DNA of 64,000 nt from Datura wrightii (lineage: Eukaryota > Streptophyta > Magnoliopsida > Solanales > Solanaceae), in the NCBI GenBank assembly GCA_035772735.1, contig JASDFA010000016.1:142674501-142738500 (forward strand), given 5' to 3'. The translations under genes and the position numbers were made by a program. Within the stretch, counting starts at the first letter, position 1, and every line of letters begins with the position of its first letter. The notes beneath the pieces were generated by a model, which worked only from the letters and a program-made list of their open reading frames with translations, was not told the DNA's origin and ran no database searches. Positions 32,629 to 44,325 of the stretch are shown here, in pieces.

Positions 32629-34850
32629 TGTAATACCCTGAAAACCCTAAGATTAGACCTGGGAGTTGAAACGAAAAGAATAGGATTTTCAGCACCAGGT
32701 CACAGGACGAGTCCTTCAGTGAACCGTTAGGAACTCCACGAGTTGTTAAGTGTCTCGTGGGGAGGGATTGGATTGTTATTGCAAATTTTAGGTTTGGGGT
32801 GACCACGAGTCATGGTCAGACCCACGATTTGTTAGGACCACCATTGTCAAAGGTGGTTTGAAGGTTGAAGAGAAGAAGGAACTATACCTAATAGGTCATC
32901 ACCACGATTTTTCAGGTTCATCACGAGTCATGGTGTCCCCCGTGGTGACCCTCAAAAAGAATTGGCAGTGTAGGCGATGAATGTTAGATGACGAGTCATC
33001 CTCCAGACCACGAATCATCCAGTCCCTCGTTGAGACTGGCAGTGTGTTTTTCCCTACGAATTTATTAAGGGCTTTTTCGTAATTCCTAAGTTCCTAAGGC
33101 CTAAAATACGTCATTTTAATCTCAGAATAGAGTGTTCTAAGAAGGGTTAAGTCATTCTAAGCCTATCCTAATTCATGCATGCAATCTTAGAGGTGTGAGA
33201 AGTGATCAAGCCTAGTTTCTTCAAAGTTCTTCCTCAATTCTGTTTGGGCTATCAAGGAAGTGGTGAAATCAGATCCCTTCGAGTACGTAAGGCTATGAAT
33301 GGGTGCAATAGTCCACACCCATGCTCAATTCTCTCTCAATTCATGAAAATTCTATTGATGAATCTATAGGGTTTTTATCCAACATGTGAATTTCCTAAAT
33401 ATCTGTCATGGGTATGATCTAAGCATGTTTTCAATGTTGAATTATGATAAATGAGCATATTTTACAATGTTTTAAATTATAAATGATGTTTTCGAGTTTT
33501 CTAACTTATGATGCCCATCCATGAAAGTTCATTTAAGTTGATATCCATGGGATATATGTTTAAGTATGATGAGATGTTTATGAAGAAAGTATGATTTTGA
33601 ATTTACCCATGTCTATGTCATGTTTTCAAAGTGAATCAAGTTGATCAAGCATGTGTAAGTATTGTGCAAGCCCATATGATCAAGTATGTTTTATGATTTC
33701 ATGAATTAGCTTACCAGATGGTTTAGCAGTCTAGACTCCCATTATTTTCGGCTTGTGTTATTGTTTGAGCCAAGGCTCCTTATGTTATGATTTCAGATTT
33801 ATGTATGCATGTTATGAGTCGGCTTCGTCACTAGAAGATGGTTCAGCTTCGTTGAAAAATGATAGGGAGCATATGCATAGTTTTAGGAGTAGTGTCTATC
33901 ACCGAGTAAGTTAAGGGCCAGTCAACTATGTGCCTCAGAACTACGTGCCAATGTAGGTATGTTCAGATTATTGGGACCTCCCTTATGAGCTTCCCCTGCC
34001 CCCAAGGGGCCTTCATCTTGATATTTATATCATGGTAGCTTCCTTAGCCTCGGGAAAGCTTTGGATGACTCTGCCCACTTGAGTGTGATAGTCGGGACCA
34101 CATAAGCTCTATTGTGGTAATGTCGATTATATGATGAATCTCCCATTATTCCTTATGATTTCTGTTATACATGTTCATCAGTCAGGATATTATGTTTTCA
34201 GCAGGTTAGACCCAATGTTCAGTTTTATTTATGTTTATCAATTTTTAGCTTTATGTCATTTGATTAATTTATGATATTCAGTTATGTTCAATTCATGATT
34301 TCAGAAAATAGCATGCAAGCCCTACTCTCAGAATCTTATCTTGATTAGTTTATATACTATGCATGTTTAATGATTTTACTTTGCAATTTTAATTAACTTG
34401 CATACTCAGTACAGTCCACGTACTAACTGCACACTCTATGATGTATCATTTTATGATACAGGCTCCGATATCCAGGCTCAGTCTCATTGCTAGTCAGATT
34501 TCTAGGTTTAGCATTTCTCAGTCTTAGTTAGTGAGTCCTCGTCTTTCGAGGGCCTTTCCTATTAGTTATATCTTGTATTTTTCAGTTTTTAGGTTTTAGA
34601 GAGTTAGTTAGGTTCTTGTCCCATCAACTCGTCAGTATTAGATGCTTTTCAGACAATGTATGTATTCAGCTATAGACTTATGTATGTATTCTGAAGTTAT
34701 GTTATGTTCAGAATTCTGCTATGTTAATTATGTTGATCTTCCATTTTATTTGGATGAGTTAGATGTTATATTCATGTCATGGGTCAACTTGGAGCCTCTT
34801 GGGGTTTCTTATTCCGTATCTCGATCTGTGCCTATGTTCGGGTCGTGACA
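32629..34850 (+). repeat. 3' LTR of chromovirus F2
   Basis: A 2222-bp LTR, TGTAATACCC...GGGTCGTGACA. Its U3 has decayed variants of the ACGAGTCGT motif (about 32708-33015). The terminus is intact and abuts mid-gag sequence of F3, not a primer site. Confidence 0.9.
34442..34460 (+). repeat. LTR hairpin of F2 (3' LTR)
   Basis: TGTATCA-TTTTA-TGATACA, a perfect 7-bp stem with a 5-nt loop. It is identical to the copy at 43694. Confidence 0.7.
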
Positions 34851-35380
34851 ATATGGTAAACGATTTTAGGACCACTATGCTTCATCAGGATATTGACTTC
34901 TCCCGATTAGTCATGTATGCCAATAGGATGAGGAGAGAGAAAGATAGGCCAAGAGCTCCAGTACAAAAAATTTCCGATTATCCAAACAAAGTTCTGGTGG
35001 TGGGCATCGTCAGTAGCCCACCAAATATCATCAGCCCCAACACCATCAGTAGCAAATGTGCCACCCAGGATTAGGCGTGATCATAGAGGAAAGGCATCAG
35101 GCTCTCGAGGTCAAAGGAGCCAGTCAATGGAGTCCAGTATTCCAGGTTGTGATAGGTGTGGTAGGAGGCATTGGTTAGTGCTTAGCCGGTCATACGCTCA
35201 GAGATTCTCCAGCGGCCAGTCAAGGCCATAGTAGAGGTCGAGACCCAGCCACCAGTTTAGCAGTTCCACCAGCACATTCAGCTCAGCATCATGTGTCCAC
35301 TAGTATAGGTGGTGGTCAAAGTCAAAGTAGGTTTTATGCCCTCTCATCTTGTTCGGAACAAGAGGTCTCCCCATAAGTGG
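34851..35380 (+). pseudogene. Gag C-terminal half of chromovirus F3
   Basis: Begins in mid-gag immediately after the F2 LTR terminus. Opening residues such as DFRTTMLHQDIDFSRLVMYA correspond to the region at about 44960-45025. A zinc-knuckle remnant at about 35150-35200 reads CDRCGRRHWLVLSR, with the third and fourth ligand region decayed. The gag N-terminus, primer site and 5' LTR are absent. Confidence 0.75.
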
Positions 35381-36905
35381 CACTAGTATGCTATGAGTAT
35401 TTCATCTTGATGTATATGCATTGTTAGATCCAGGGCTACTTTGTCTTCTGTGACGCCCTATGTTGCTAGTAGTTTCGGAATCAGCCATAAAATCCTATCA
35501 GAACCCTTCTCAGTCTCTACTCAGGTCGGTGACTTAGTTATAGCTGGACGAGTATACAGAAATTGCCTTGTCACAGTCCTTCAAAAAGTTACCTCAGTAG
35601 ATTTAGTAAAGTTAGACATGACAGTTTTGATGTTATCTTTGGCATGGAATTGTTGCATGCATGTTATGCCTCAGTAAATTGTACAACCCGTGCAGTAAAG
35701 TTCCAATTTTTGGTGAGCCAGTCCTAGAGTGGAAGGGTAGTTCAGATGTGCCTGTAGGTCGCTTTATTTCCTATCTTAAGGCCAGAAAAATGATCTGTAA
35801 GGGTTGTGTGTACCATCTAGTTTATGTTGAGGATGCTGCGTTCGAGACCCCAGCCCTCCAGTCAGTTCCTATAGTGTGTGAGTACCTGGAGGTGTTCCCA
35901 GATGATCTACCCAGAGTCCCTTCTGAGCGGGAGATCGACATTTGTATTGACCTTCTTCCCGATATGTAGCTTGTATCCATTCCTCCTTATATAATGGCCC
36001 TATCTGAGCTAATGAGTTGAAAGAGCAATTGGAGGATCTCCTTGAAAAGGATTTCATCAGACGTAGCAAATCCCCATTGGGGTGCACCATTTCTCCATGT
36101 TTGAAATAAGGTTGTTTCTCTTAGTATGTGCATCAACTATCAGCAGTTGAATAAGGTTACAATCAAGAACAAGTATCCTCTTCCTAGAATTGATGATTTT
36201 TTTGACCAAATTCAGGGTGCTAAGTACTTCACAAAGATAGATCTTAGGTCCGGTTATCACCATCTTAGAGTTAGGGAGAGTGACATTCTGAAGATAGCCT
36301 TCAGAACTTGGTATGGTCACTATGAGTTTGTAGTTATGTCTTTTGGACTAACGAATGCTCCTACAACTTTTATTGATTTCATGAATAGGGTGTTCAATCC
36401 ATATTTTGACATGTTCGTGATTGTGTTCATAAATGACATTCTCATATACTCTAGGAGCAAGGAGGAGCACGCCGCTCATTTGAGGATTGTGCTACAGACT
36501 CTCAAGGATCGCTAGTTGCTTGCTAAATTCAACAAGTGTCAGTTTTGGTTGGACTCGGTAGCATTTTTAGGTCATGTGGTGTCAAGTGAGGGTGTACAGG
36601 TGGACTTTCAAAAGATAGAAGTTGTAAAGAATTGACCTAGGCAAGTGAATCCTTCAGATATTAAGAGTTTATTAGGTTTGCCTGGTTACTACACAAGGTT
36701 TGTTGAGGCATTTTCATCCATTACAACACCATTGACTATGTTGTCCCAGAAGAAAGTCAAATTCCTGTGGTCGGATGCATTTGAGAAGAGTTTTTAAGAG
36801 TTGAAGACTCGACTCACTTCATCCACAATATTGACCCTATTCGAGGGTACAAATGGATTTGTGGTGTATTGTGATGCCTCTAGGGTTGGACTTGGTTGTG
36901 TGTTG
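35381..36905 (+). pseudogene. Protease and RT of chromovirus F3, cut by element D
   Basis: The protease remnant at about 35420-35660 has SVTPYVASSFGISHKILSEP and a decayed GMDWL (GMELL-like). RT has the linker RFISYLKARKMICKGCVYHL and the palm at 36126-36515: YPLPRIDDFFDQ, KIDLRSGYHHLRVRE, MSFGLTNAPTTF, and the active site VIVFINDILIYSRS. The first catalytic Asp has become Asn. RNase H begins at about 36850 (VVYCDASRVGLGCVL) and is cut at 36905 by the LTR of element D. It does not resume in the window. Confidence 0.85.
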
Positions 36906-38570
36906 TGATGTGCTGTGAGTTTACAGTACTTTCGATGCTTAAAACTCAGAAAATAACATGAATTTGGGTATGTTTATACGGATATAAGGCACTTTTACTT
37001 TGATTTTAGGGAAAATAAGTGTTGGAGTAAAGATATGCAAAAGAAGCTTCAAAATGTAGAAAATCAGTCAAAGTTCCAGTCTCAGTACGAGCCATACCTT
37101 GATTGTACGAGTCATACTAAGAATCATGATGAAAGTGAGAAGGCCGAATTTGGAACAAGGTAAGTTATGACTCTCAGTACGAGCCGTAACTGGAGTCGTG
37201 GAAATATTCAGAAGAAATTGCACAAAAGCAGATTCTTTGTACGGATGGAATTATGAACCATAGCACCAATGTACGAATTGTACCAGGAGCTGTGGTGAAC
37301 TTCAGTGGGTTTTTAGTACATGGCAGAACTTTAGATATTATAGACAGTACGAGTCATGGCAAAAAGGTATGAGCCGTACCATAACACTTGTGAAGAATTC
37401 TAGAAGATGTCAAAGTTCTAAGAGTCAAACTGTGGAAGCCATGTACGACTCATAGAAAGAAGGTACGAGTGGTACCAAGACACCAACACTTTGCCAATTT
37501 TGCAGTAGCCAAGAACTTATAGACAATAGGTACGATTTGTATAATCCTGTTACGGGTCGTAGGACACATCGTGGCACAGTTGACACCATATATGGAAAAT
37601 TCCCTGTTTGCTTTGGAAAAGGTTTCTAATGTCTGTATAAATATCCTTTATGTTTTATTTTAGTTAGTAAAGGTAGAATGGAGTTGTTAGTTGTGTTAAT
37701 AGGTACTTTCGTGGATTTTTATCGATTTTTTAGGAGGAATTCTTGGGATCAAATTCTTGATTTCTCATGTTGTTCTTGAGGTTGTTGTTGAATAATCAAA
37801 TCTGATTTTCTTCCAATCATTGCTGTAAGTATTTAAATTATGTGTTTGTTTATGAATACAAATTACAATCTTACAACCATGAGAGACTAAAACGTCCACA
37901 ACTATGGGTTGTGGGAACCGTGGTTGATTAACATACTAGGGTTACACAAAAAAAGTGATTCAATACCCATGCAAAAATCTTGTGTTGTATTCTATTCATG
38001 CTTAAATGTTTCTTAACAGTGTACAACGTTAGGGCTTGCGCGAATTCTTTACCAGCTTGATCCTAGAGATGTAGAGATTAGGAAAAGAGAATTACAACAA
38101 AGCCTTGATCATATGATCATTATATTAACTTGAGTTGTGGTCGTAGGAGAGTTAAATTTAGAACATATTGATAACGGTTAGTTTTAAATCGCTTATGAGA
38201 TCTGACCTAGTGATTCAGTATCGTCATTCAATAGGGACGAACTAGTCATTTGGATGAACCCTAGTTATCAATTATATAAGTAAGCGTTAGGATTGATCAC
38301 TTGTGTATTCCCGAAATAGTTATGAACTCATGGGGAACACTTACCGTAGTTGTTTTCAAATATTGATTTAAACCACAATTTTAATCTTTGCTTTATCATT
38401 GCTTTCTAGAAACCCCAAAATTGGAGATAACTCACCAACAAGTTCACTCATCAGAATTAGTCTAGATCTCCCATATTCCCTATGGGTTTGACCCGAACCT
38501 CTTAGTTTGGTTCTTTATTGACAATGTCTGCTTCAGACTTCACCGGGAGAAGTGATTTTGAGCATTATCA
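36906..38570 (+). repeat. 5' LTR of element D
   Basis: 1665 bp, TGATGTGCTGTGAG...GAGCATTATCA, homologous to 2213-3900. U3 carries many decayed forms of the ACGACTCGT motif (about 37090-37570). GGGTTTGACCC, the counterpart of GGGTTCGATCC at 3814, is at 38484-38494. Confidence 0.9.
37636..37643 (+). promoter_or_regulatory. LTR D TATA box
   Basis: TATAAATA in the context GTCTGTATAAATATCC, at the same position as in LTR B. Confidence 0.65.
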
Positions 38571-38575
38571 AAAAG

Positions 38576-38593
38576 TGGAGCTGTTGCCAGGGA
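38576..38593 (+). other. Primer binding site of element D
   Basis: TGGAGCTGTTGCCAGGGA, a three-mismatch copy of the tRNA-Asp-type site, 6 nt after the LTR end. Confidence 0.7.
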
Positions 38594-38697
38594 ATACGGC
38601 TAAGATTATATTAATTGCTTGTATTTGAATTTGGTTGTTATTTCCAGAATTATGTTTTGTTTTTGTTTTTGGATTTCTGTAGGTTGTTGCTTGGTGA

Positions 38698-41144
38698 ATG
38701 AAAAGTATTCGTCAGAGTGAAAACCCCCTTATTCTGTTGGATCTCGAACTTTAACGAACACTGTGAAAGATGGAAAATCAATAGAAAAGAGATGCCCGAA
38801 TAGCTGAAGAAGCTAGAGCTCAACAAGATACACTTCAGGATGCGAAAGACGCTTGAGATGAGTCGTGAATACTAGTCGACATGGGAGGGGAAACAGAGGA
38901 CCAGGATATCCCCCTCTCCAGACATCGATGAAGTCGGGTTAACCGGAGAAATTATACCACCACAGCTGCTTGCTGGTGCCAAATTTGACATCACGAGCAC
39001 CATGATTCAATTGCTAAACATGAAAGGGGTGTTCGGTGGTCATGCAGCTGATGATGTCAACCTGCACCTGATAAACTTTGTGGGAATACGCATGGCGTAT
39101 AGGTCACCCGGAGTCGGCCAAGATGCTATCAGACTCAAACTTTTCCCCTTTTCTCTATCAGGGGAAGCCACTTTATGGTTATTGGAGTTGCCCAATGACT
39201 TCATAACCAACTGGAGGGATCTCAAGCAAGATATCTTAGTGAGATTTTTTCCACCCTCTAGGATGTTGCAGCTCAAGGATGAAAGTTATAACTTTCGATA
39301 ACTTAAAAATGAGACACTTCATGAGACCTGGTTGAGATTCAAGAAGAAGTTGACAAAGTGGCCGAACCATAAGATTCCAGATGACAGTTTGTTGGAAATC
39401 TTTTACAGGTCCTTAAACAACAGTACCAAGGCCGTAGCAGACATAGTGGTGGGAGGGGCACTGATGAGTCACACCTGGGAGAAAGACGCTATGATTCTTG
39501 ACAGGGTGACAAAAACAAATAGGGCATGGCACACCTGGGAGGAAAACACAGAGGTCGGTACATATGTTGTTTGTTTGACTACAAACAAACATCGAAAAGA
39601 AGAAGAACATGACAAGGAGTTGGCTCATATGCACACATCATTGGATTTTCTTACTAAGCATAAAATGGGAGATGGAGACAGAAAGGTGAACACAGTTGGG
39701 ACATAAGGACAGGAGCCAGGGTTCGACCACTTAGATTCCGAGGAGGAGGCAAACTTCTTGGACAACCAGCTGGCGGGTTTCTAAGCCAACTCCCAAGGGT
39801 CTGAACAAGACACATAGCGCCAAGGTTCTGGAAACCAAGGTCGGAACCAATATAGAGACAACTATAGGTGGAATGGGTACAGAGACAAAAGCCGAGGTCG
39901 TGAGCGCGAAGAAGATTGGAGAAGAAATGATGGCTATCGCAATGACCGAGCTGGAGTGTCGTGCCTCCCAACGCACGTGAGGGGGAGGCTGGACAGTCAA
40001 AGTTAGAAAGCATGATGGCTGAGATACTGAAATAGGTGAGGTCCACTAATGGTCAGTTGAAGAAAATCCATGGTGATATATCAAGAACTGGTCAGAGAGT
40101 GGAGTTAGATGCAATGGCTATCAAGCAAATTGAACAGTATCTAGGGCAACTGTCAGTATTGATGAACGCTAGGCAAAAGGGTACACTACCTAGCAAGACA
40201 GTCCAAAATCCAAATAATGATGATCACTGTATGGTTGTGATGACTAGGAGAGGAAAGACTACTGTTTACCCCCCTCTACCAGTTATAGTTGAAAGGAAGA
40301 AAGAGAGCGTGATGGAAAATGATGACGGTGTTGCGGAGAAGGAATATAATGAGGATGCTGAGTTGCCTAAGGTACAAATTGGTGAAAAAAGTGCTGAAGT
40401 TGATCAAGGAGCAATGCAAATTTACAAGGCTATTCCATGGCTACCACTATCATTCCCAAAAATTAGGAAGAAGAAGGCGGAGAATGATAAGTTTCAGAAA
40501 TTCTTGTCAATGCTCAAACAATTATCTATGAACATACCATTGGTCGAGCCATCAGAATAAATGCCGGGACATGCAAAGTTCATGAAGGACCTTGTGACGA
40601 AGAAGAGGTCCTTGAGTTATGAGCCCATTGATAATGTGCACCATTGTATTGCCATAGCTTCACTGGACTTGGGCCAGAAAAAGGAAGATCACGACGCTTT
40701 TACCATTCCATGCACAATTGGCGATGTTGAGTTCGCAAGGGCATTCTGCAATCTGGGAGCAAGCATAAATATGATGCCACTGACTATGTTTAAGCAGTTG
40801 AGCTTGGGAGCCCCCACAGTGACTACCATGCGGCTGCTGATGGATGACAGATTCTTGAAGAAGCCTATAGAGAACCTATACGATATGCTTGTCAAAGTTG
40901 ACAGATTTATATTCCTAGAAGACTTCTCCTTAATTTCGAGGTTGATTATAAGGTCCCCATCATTTTGGAGCGACCATTCCTTGCTACTGGAAGGTCCTTA
41001 GTAGATATGGAGGCTGGCCAGTTAAAGTTAAGAATAAATAAAGAAGAGGTCACCTTCAATGTTTGTCGGTCAATGAAGCAACCGAAGGAATATAGAGTGG
41101 TATCAACAATAGAAGATGAATCCAAGTTCCTTGACAAAGTCTGA
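38698..41144 (+). pseudogene. Gag-Protease of element D, decayed
   Basis: The ATG follows TTTCTGTAG/GTTGTTGCTTGGTGA. Capsid-like pieces at about 39000-39550 include MKGVFGGHAADDVNLHLINF, LKQDILVRFFPPSRMLQLKD and IPDDSLLEIFYRSLNNSTKA. The linker (40036-40560) is basic and Glu-rich. The protease at about 40730-40900 has FCNLGASINMMPLTMFKQLS; the catalytic Asp is replaced by Asn, as in element B. The frame ends at TGA 41142-41144 after ...FLDKV. Stops lie near 38755, 39300, 39705 and 40560, with a shift near 40930. Confidence 0.85.
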
Positions 41145-41154
41145 GTAGTCAAGA

Positions 41155-41293
41155 GACTTGCATCATGATGCAATGTTAAATCAGGTGCTTCTTGGGAGGC
41201 AACCGAAGTGGTGGCTTGGTGAACTCTGACTAGCCGAGCTACCTGCGTCGTGCCGCAATGTTAAATCAAGCGCTTCTTGGGAGGCAACCCAAG
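41155..41293 (+). repeat. Twin hairpin motif behind protease, element D
   Basis: Two copies. The second (about 41246-41293) has the perfect form CTTGGG-AGGCAA-CCCAAG at 41276-41293, preceded by GCGTCGTGCCGCAATGTTAA. The first (41158-41208) has one mismatch in the stem (CTTGGG...CCGAAG). Confidence 0.75.
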
Positions 41294-41634
41294 TGACATA
41301 ACTAATGTGTTGTTTAGTGTGCAGGAAAAACACAAAAAGGTGGTAGAAAAATTGCTGAAGAGTCAGATGCTATGGTTAAAAGTACAACCACTGAGAGCGT
41401 TGTATGAGTCGTACCACAGGTCATGGTGAGAATCAGAGATGTACTTCAGTGCATGAGTTCAGGGTACGGTTAGTACTACGACTCACAACATAATTATACA
41501 GATCATAGTACCTATTATGCCTATGAACTATGCAAGGAATGGACCTCAATGAATAATAAAGACCTACAAGTTATTGTAAGAATCGTACCCTAGTCGTATG
41601 GGTCGTGAGATGTGCTCGTAGATCAGCAGGTAAG
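41294..41634 (+). promoter_or_regulatory. Remnant of the motif-rich spacer, element D
   Basis: Start of the spacer seen in full at 6679-8135, with decayed motif copies (GAGTCGTACC at 41406, CTACGACTCAC at 41478, GGGTCGTGAG at 41601). It is cut by the LTR of element G before ORF2 is reached. Confidence 0.5.
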
Positions 41635-44112
41635 TGTTATACCCCAGAAGACCAATTATCAGACCCGGGAGTTGAAATGGAGAAAAACTCAACACTGGCG
41701 CCAGGCTTCACGACGGGTCGTGAGATGACCCATGAGAGCAGCCCACAAGTCATGATATGACTCATGGGGAGGCTAGGTGAGGAGTTTGGACACTTAAGAA
41801 ATGATGCCCCCACGGGCAAGACCACGACTCGTCGTCAAGCCCCACGAGTCATTAGGTCAGTCGTGGGGTAGGTGAGTAAGAAATGAGAAGGGAGGGAAGC
41901 AGTGTACTTGACGAAGGACCCTATGAGTCGTGTTCAATCACCACGATTCGTGGGGAGGGTCGTGGTCAGCAATTTGTAAAAAATTAGTATTGAAGCGGTG
42001 TATGTAATGAATGGTGACCACGAGTCGTGGTCACTAGGTAAGGATCCGTTATGTCTTCCGTCGCAAGCCCAACAGGTTGAGAAGCAATATACTTCACGAG
42101 TTAAGCCACGAGTTGTGGCCAGTGGGGATGATTCATTAAGTCAGTCGTTGGGACTACCTGACAGTTATTTCCTGTGATTTTTCTAAGGGTGTTTCAGTAA
42201 TTTTCTAACTTCCTAGATCCTAAACTAAGTCGTTTTGGTTTATTTTGAGGGGATTTAGAGGGGAAAATGGTTTTCCCCCTCATTTCCACTCATCTTTAGG
42301 AAATATACTATAATATTTCCTCTTAAGAAACTGTCAAACAAGACTAGGCTTTTTCTTCCATTGCAGTAGTCCAAGCTTCCTTCTCTAAGGAAATTCTAAC
42401 TTAGGCAAGTAGGAATTCAACAAGGGGATAGTTCTTCCCTTGTGTCCCCCAAAACCCTTCTCTAGTTATTTAGAATATCCTATCCTTGAGTTTTCAAATG
42501 TGAAGGGAATATATGTCAATATTCTTTGAATTCACATAGAATGATATCCATGATTATTTCAAATTTAATTTCCATCAGTTCATGATTAAATTGATATTAT
42601 TCCCGTAAAAGGGAATTCTAGCCCTGCAGATTTTTGAATGTTGAGAAATTCTTGATAAAGTTTTGTTTAATACATATGGAATTATTATGTTATATTAATT
42701 ATGGGTATTTTCCACCATTTAATGATAGTATTGATGCTTATTCCTGTGCATTGAGGGTAGAAAAGACTAGAAATTTTTCTTAAGTGATAAACCTTGAAAT
42801 TTTCTTGATTATATGAGTGTGGAGAATTCCCATATTATCTTATATGCTAAATTCTCATTCAGATACATGGTTGCCTAACTTTAGTCAAAATGTGAAAATA
42901 CTCAGTGTTAGTTAGAAATGTCAGTTGATCGGTTTCACTACAGAATTTTCTGAGGTGTCAGTAATACCTCCTAATTATCAGAATCAAATTTAGAATTAAG
43001 TTTATTCGTTCGCTAGGCGTTCATGACATTTTAGACATATATCTTTTACTAGGCTTAGGACCCCAATTCAGATTACAACTTGTTCTTAGACATTTATGAC
43101 GCTTCTAGATAAGCAGCTCTAGCAATTCTAGAACCCAGTTTCTAAATCTGGTCCGATAAGAATGTAAGGGTACTTTAAGATATGTATCCCTGACTAGTCT
43201 TAGGCCCGAGTTTCGAGCTATCAACTCAATATTCAGTTTAGAATTATCTAGTGGGAGTAGGACTTAGCACCGAGCGTATCGAGGTTCCAGTGCACCATCT
43301 TCTCAAAACTACGTTGGCAGCATAGATTTCAGTATTTATTGGCCTGATTGACCCCAAAGTTTTATGATCACCCAGTTCATGCCTTTATACCCTGGCCAAG
43401 TATATTAGGTCCTACCTATGGGGTGTATACATCGGTCTCTATGTCTAGCTCACGAGGTTACATGTCGGTTATAGACTCTACCACTAGTCACTTTAGTCTA
43501 GTTCAGCTCAGATTAGTATTCCAGACATAGAACATGCTTTGACCATCAGACAGGGTCTATCAGACCATCTCAATTTTTTCAGTTACTCAGTTTAGGAGTT
43601 TATTTGGTCATTGCATGTCTTGTATTTATTCTATTGTGTTGTGTTCCTATCACTTACTCAGTTCATTAAAAGTACTGATGCATACTTTTATGTTGTATCA
43701 TTTTATGATACAGCTGCAGGATCACAGTCTCAGCCCTATTAGTCCACCGCTCACAGAAGATCTCAGCTACCTCAGTTGGTGAGTCCTCATTCTTCGAGGA
43801 CGGAGATTATTTACTTTAGCTATACACTCTTTCCTTCTTATTTAGATTTGGAGTTAGCTGGAGTTTTTTGCCAGAAACTCATTAGTCTTAGTGCCTTTCA
43901 GATGTAGATTTGTTTTTTAGACTCATATTGTTTTTATTAAGTATGTAGCCTTGTTATAATATTTTTAAGTATCTATATTTTTGCTTTAAATTTCCGCTAT
44001 ATGTATTTTATGTTACTCAGAATGCCAGTGTATGATAGACAAAGGGTTGACTTGGGGTCATTTGTGGCTTCAAGTGCCATGTTCAATCTATGGTGTAAAC
44101 TCGGGGCATGAA
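41635..44112 (+). repeat. 5' LTR of chromovirus G
   Basis: About 2.48 kb, from TGTTATACCCC to CGGGGCATGA just before the primer site; the terminal TGACA is decayed. U3 has exact ACGACTCGT at 41824 and exact ACGAGTCGT at 42020, with many variants between. The 3' LTR portion at 59443-60682 matches its first half closely. Confidence 0.9.
43694..43712 (+). repeat. LTR hairpin of G (5' LTR)
   Basis: TGTATCA-TTTTA-TGATACA, identical to 34442-34460, upstream of the GTGAGTCCTC block. Confidence 0.7.
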
Positions 44113-44113
44113 A

Positions 44114-44130
44114 AACTTGGTATCAGAGCA
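44114..44130 (+). other. Initiator-Met primer binding site of G
   Basis: AACTTGGTATCAGAGCA, complementary to the 3' end of initiator tRNA-Met. It is the clearest plus-strand chromovirus primer site in the window. Confidence 0.8.
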
Positions 44131-44325
44131 CTAGGTTTAGAGTATCCTTGGATGTCTAAAAGCCGCATCGAGTACCACTTCATGGGTGTGAGGCGCGCCA
44201 CACTTAGACGGGAGGCTATGAGATGTCATTAGGAAACATCCCTTTATTTCATACTCCTTATCGTGTGTTGAAATTCAGTTCAAAAATCGTTCTCCTAACT
44301 TGTGCTTTGCTTCGTTTCTGTAAAT

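Larger units (their letters stand above)
36906..41634 (+). mobile_element. Element D, Athila-like, 3' truncated
   Basis: LTR (36906-38570), primer site, leader, gag-pro (38698-41144), twin hairpin motif and the start of the motif-rich spacer, then an abrupt change to chromovirus LTR at 41635. It inserted into F3 RNase H; the five bases before it are TGTTG. It is a third member of the family represented by the complete element at 17805-28492. Confidence 0.85.

Noticed and set aside
39654..40046. Minus-strand open frame of 130 codons.
   Set aside because: It is antisense to the gag linker of element D, whose plus-strand homology to the other gag copies is clear.
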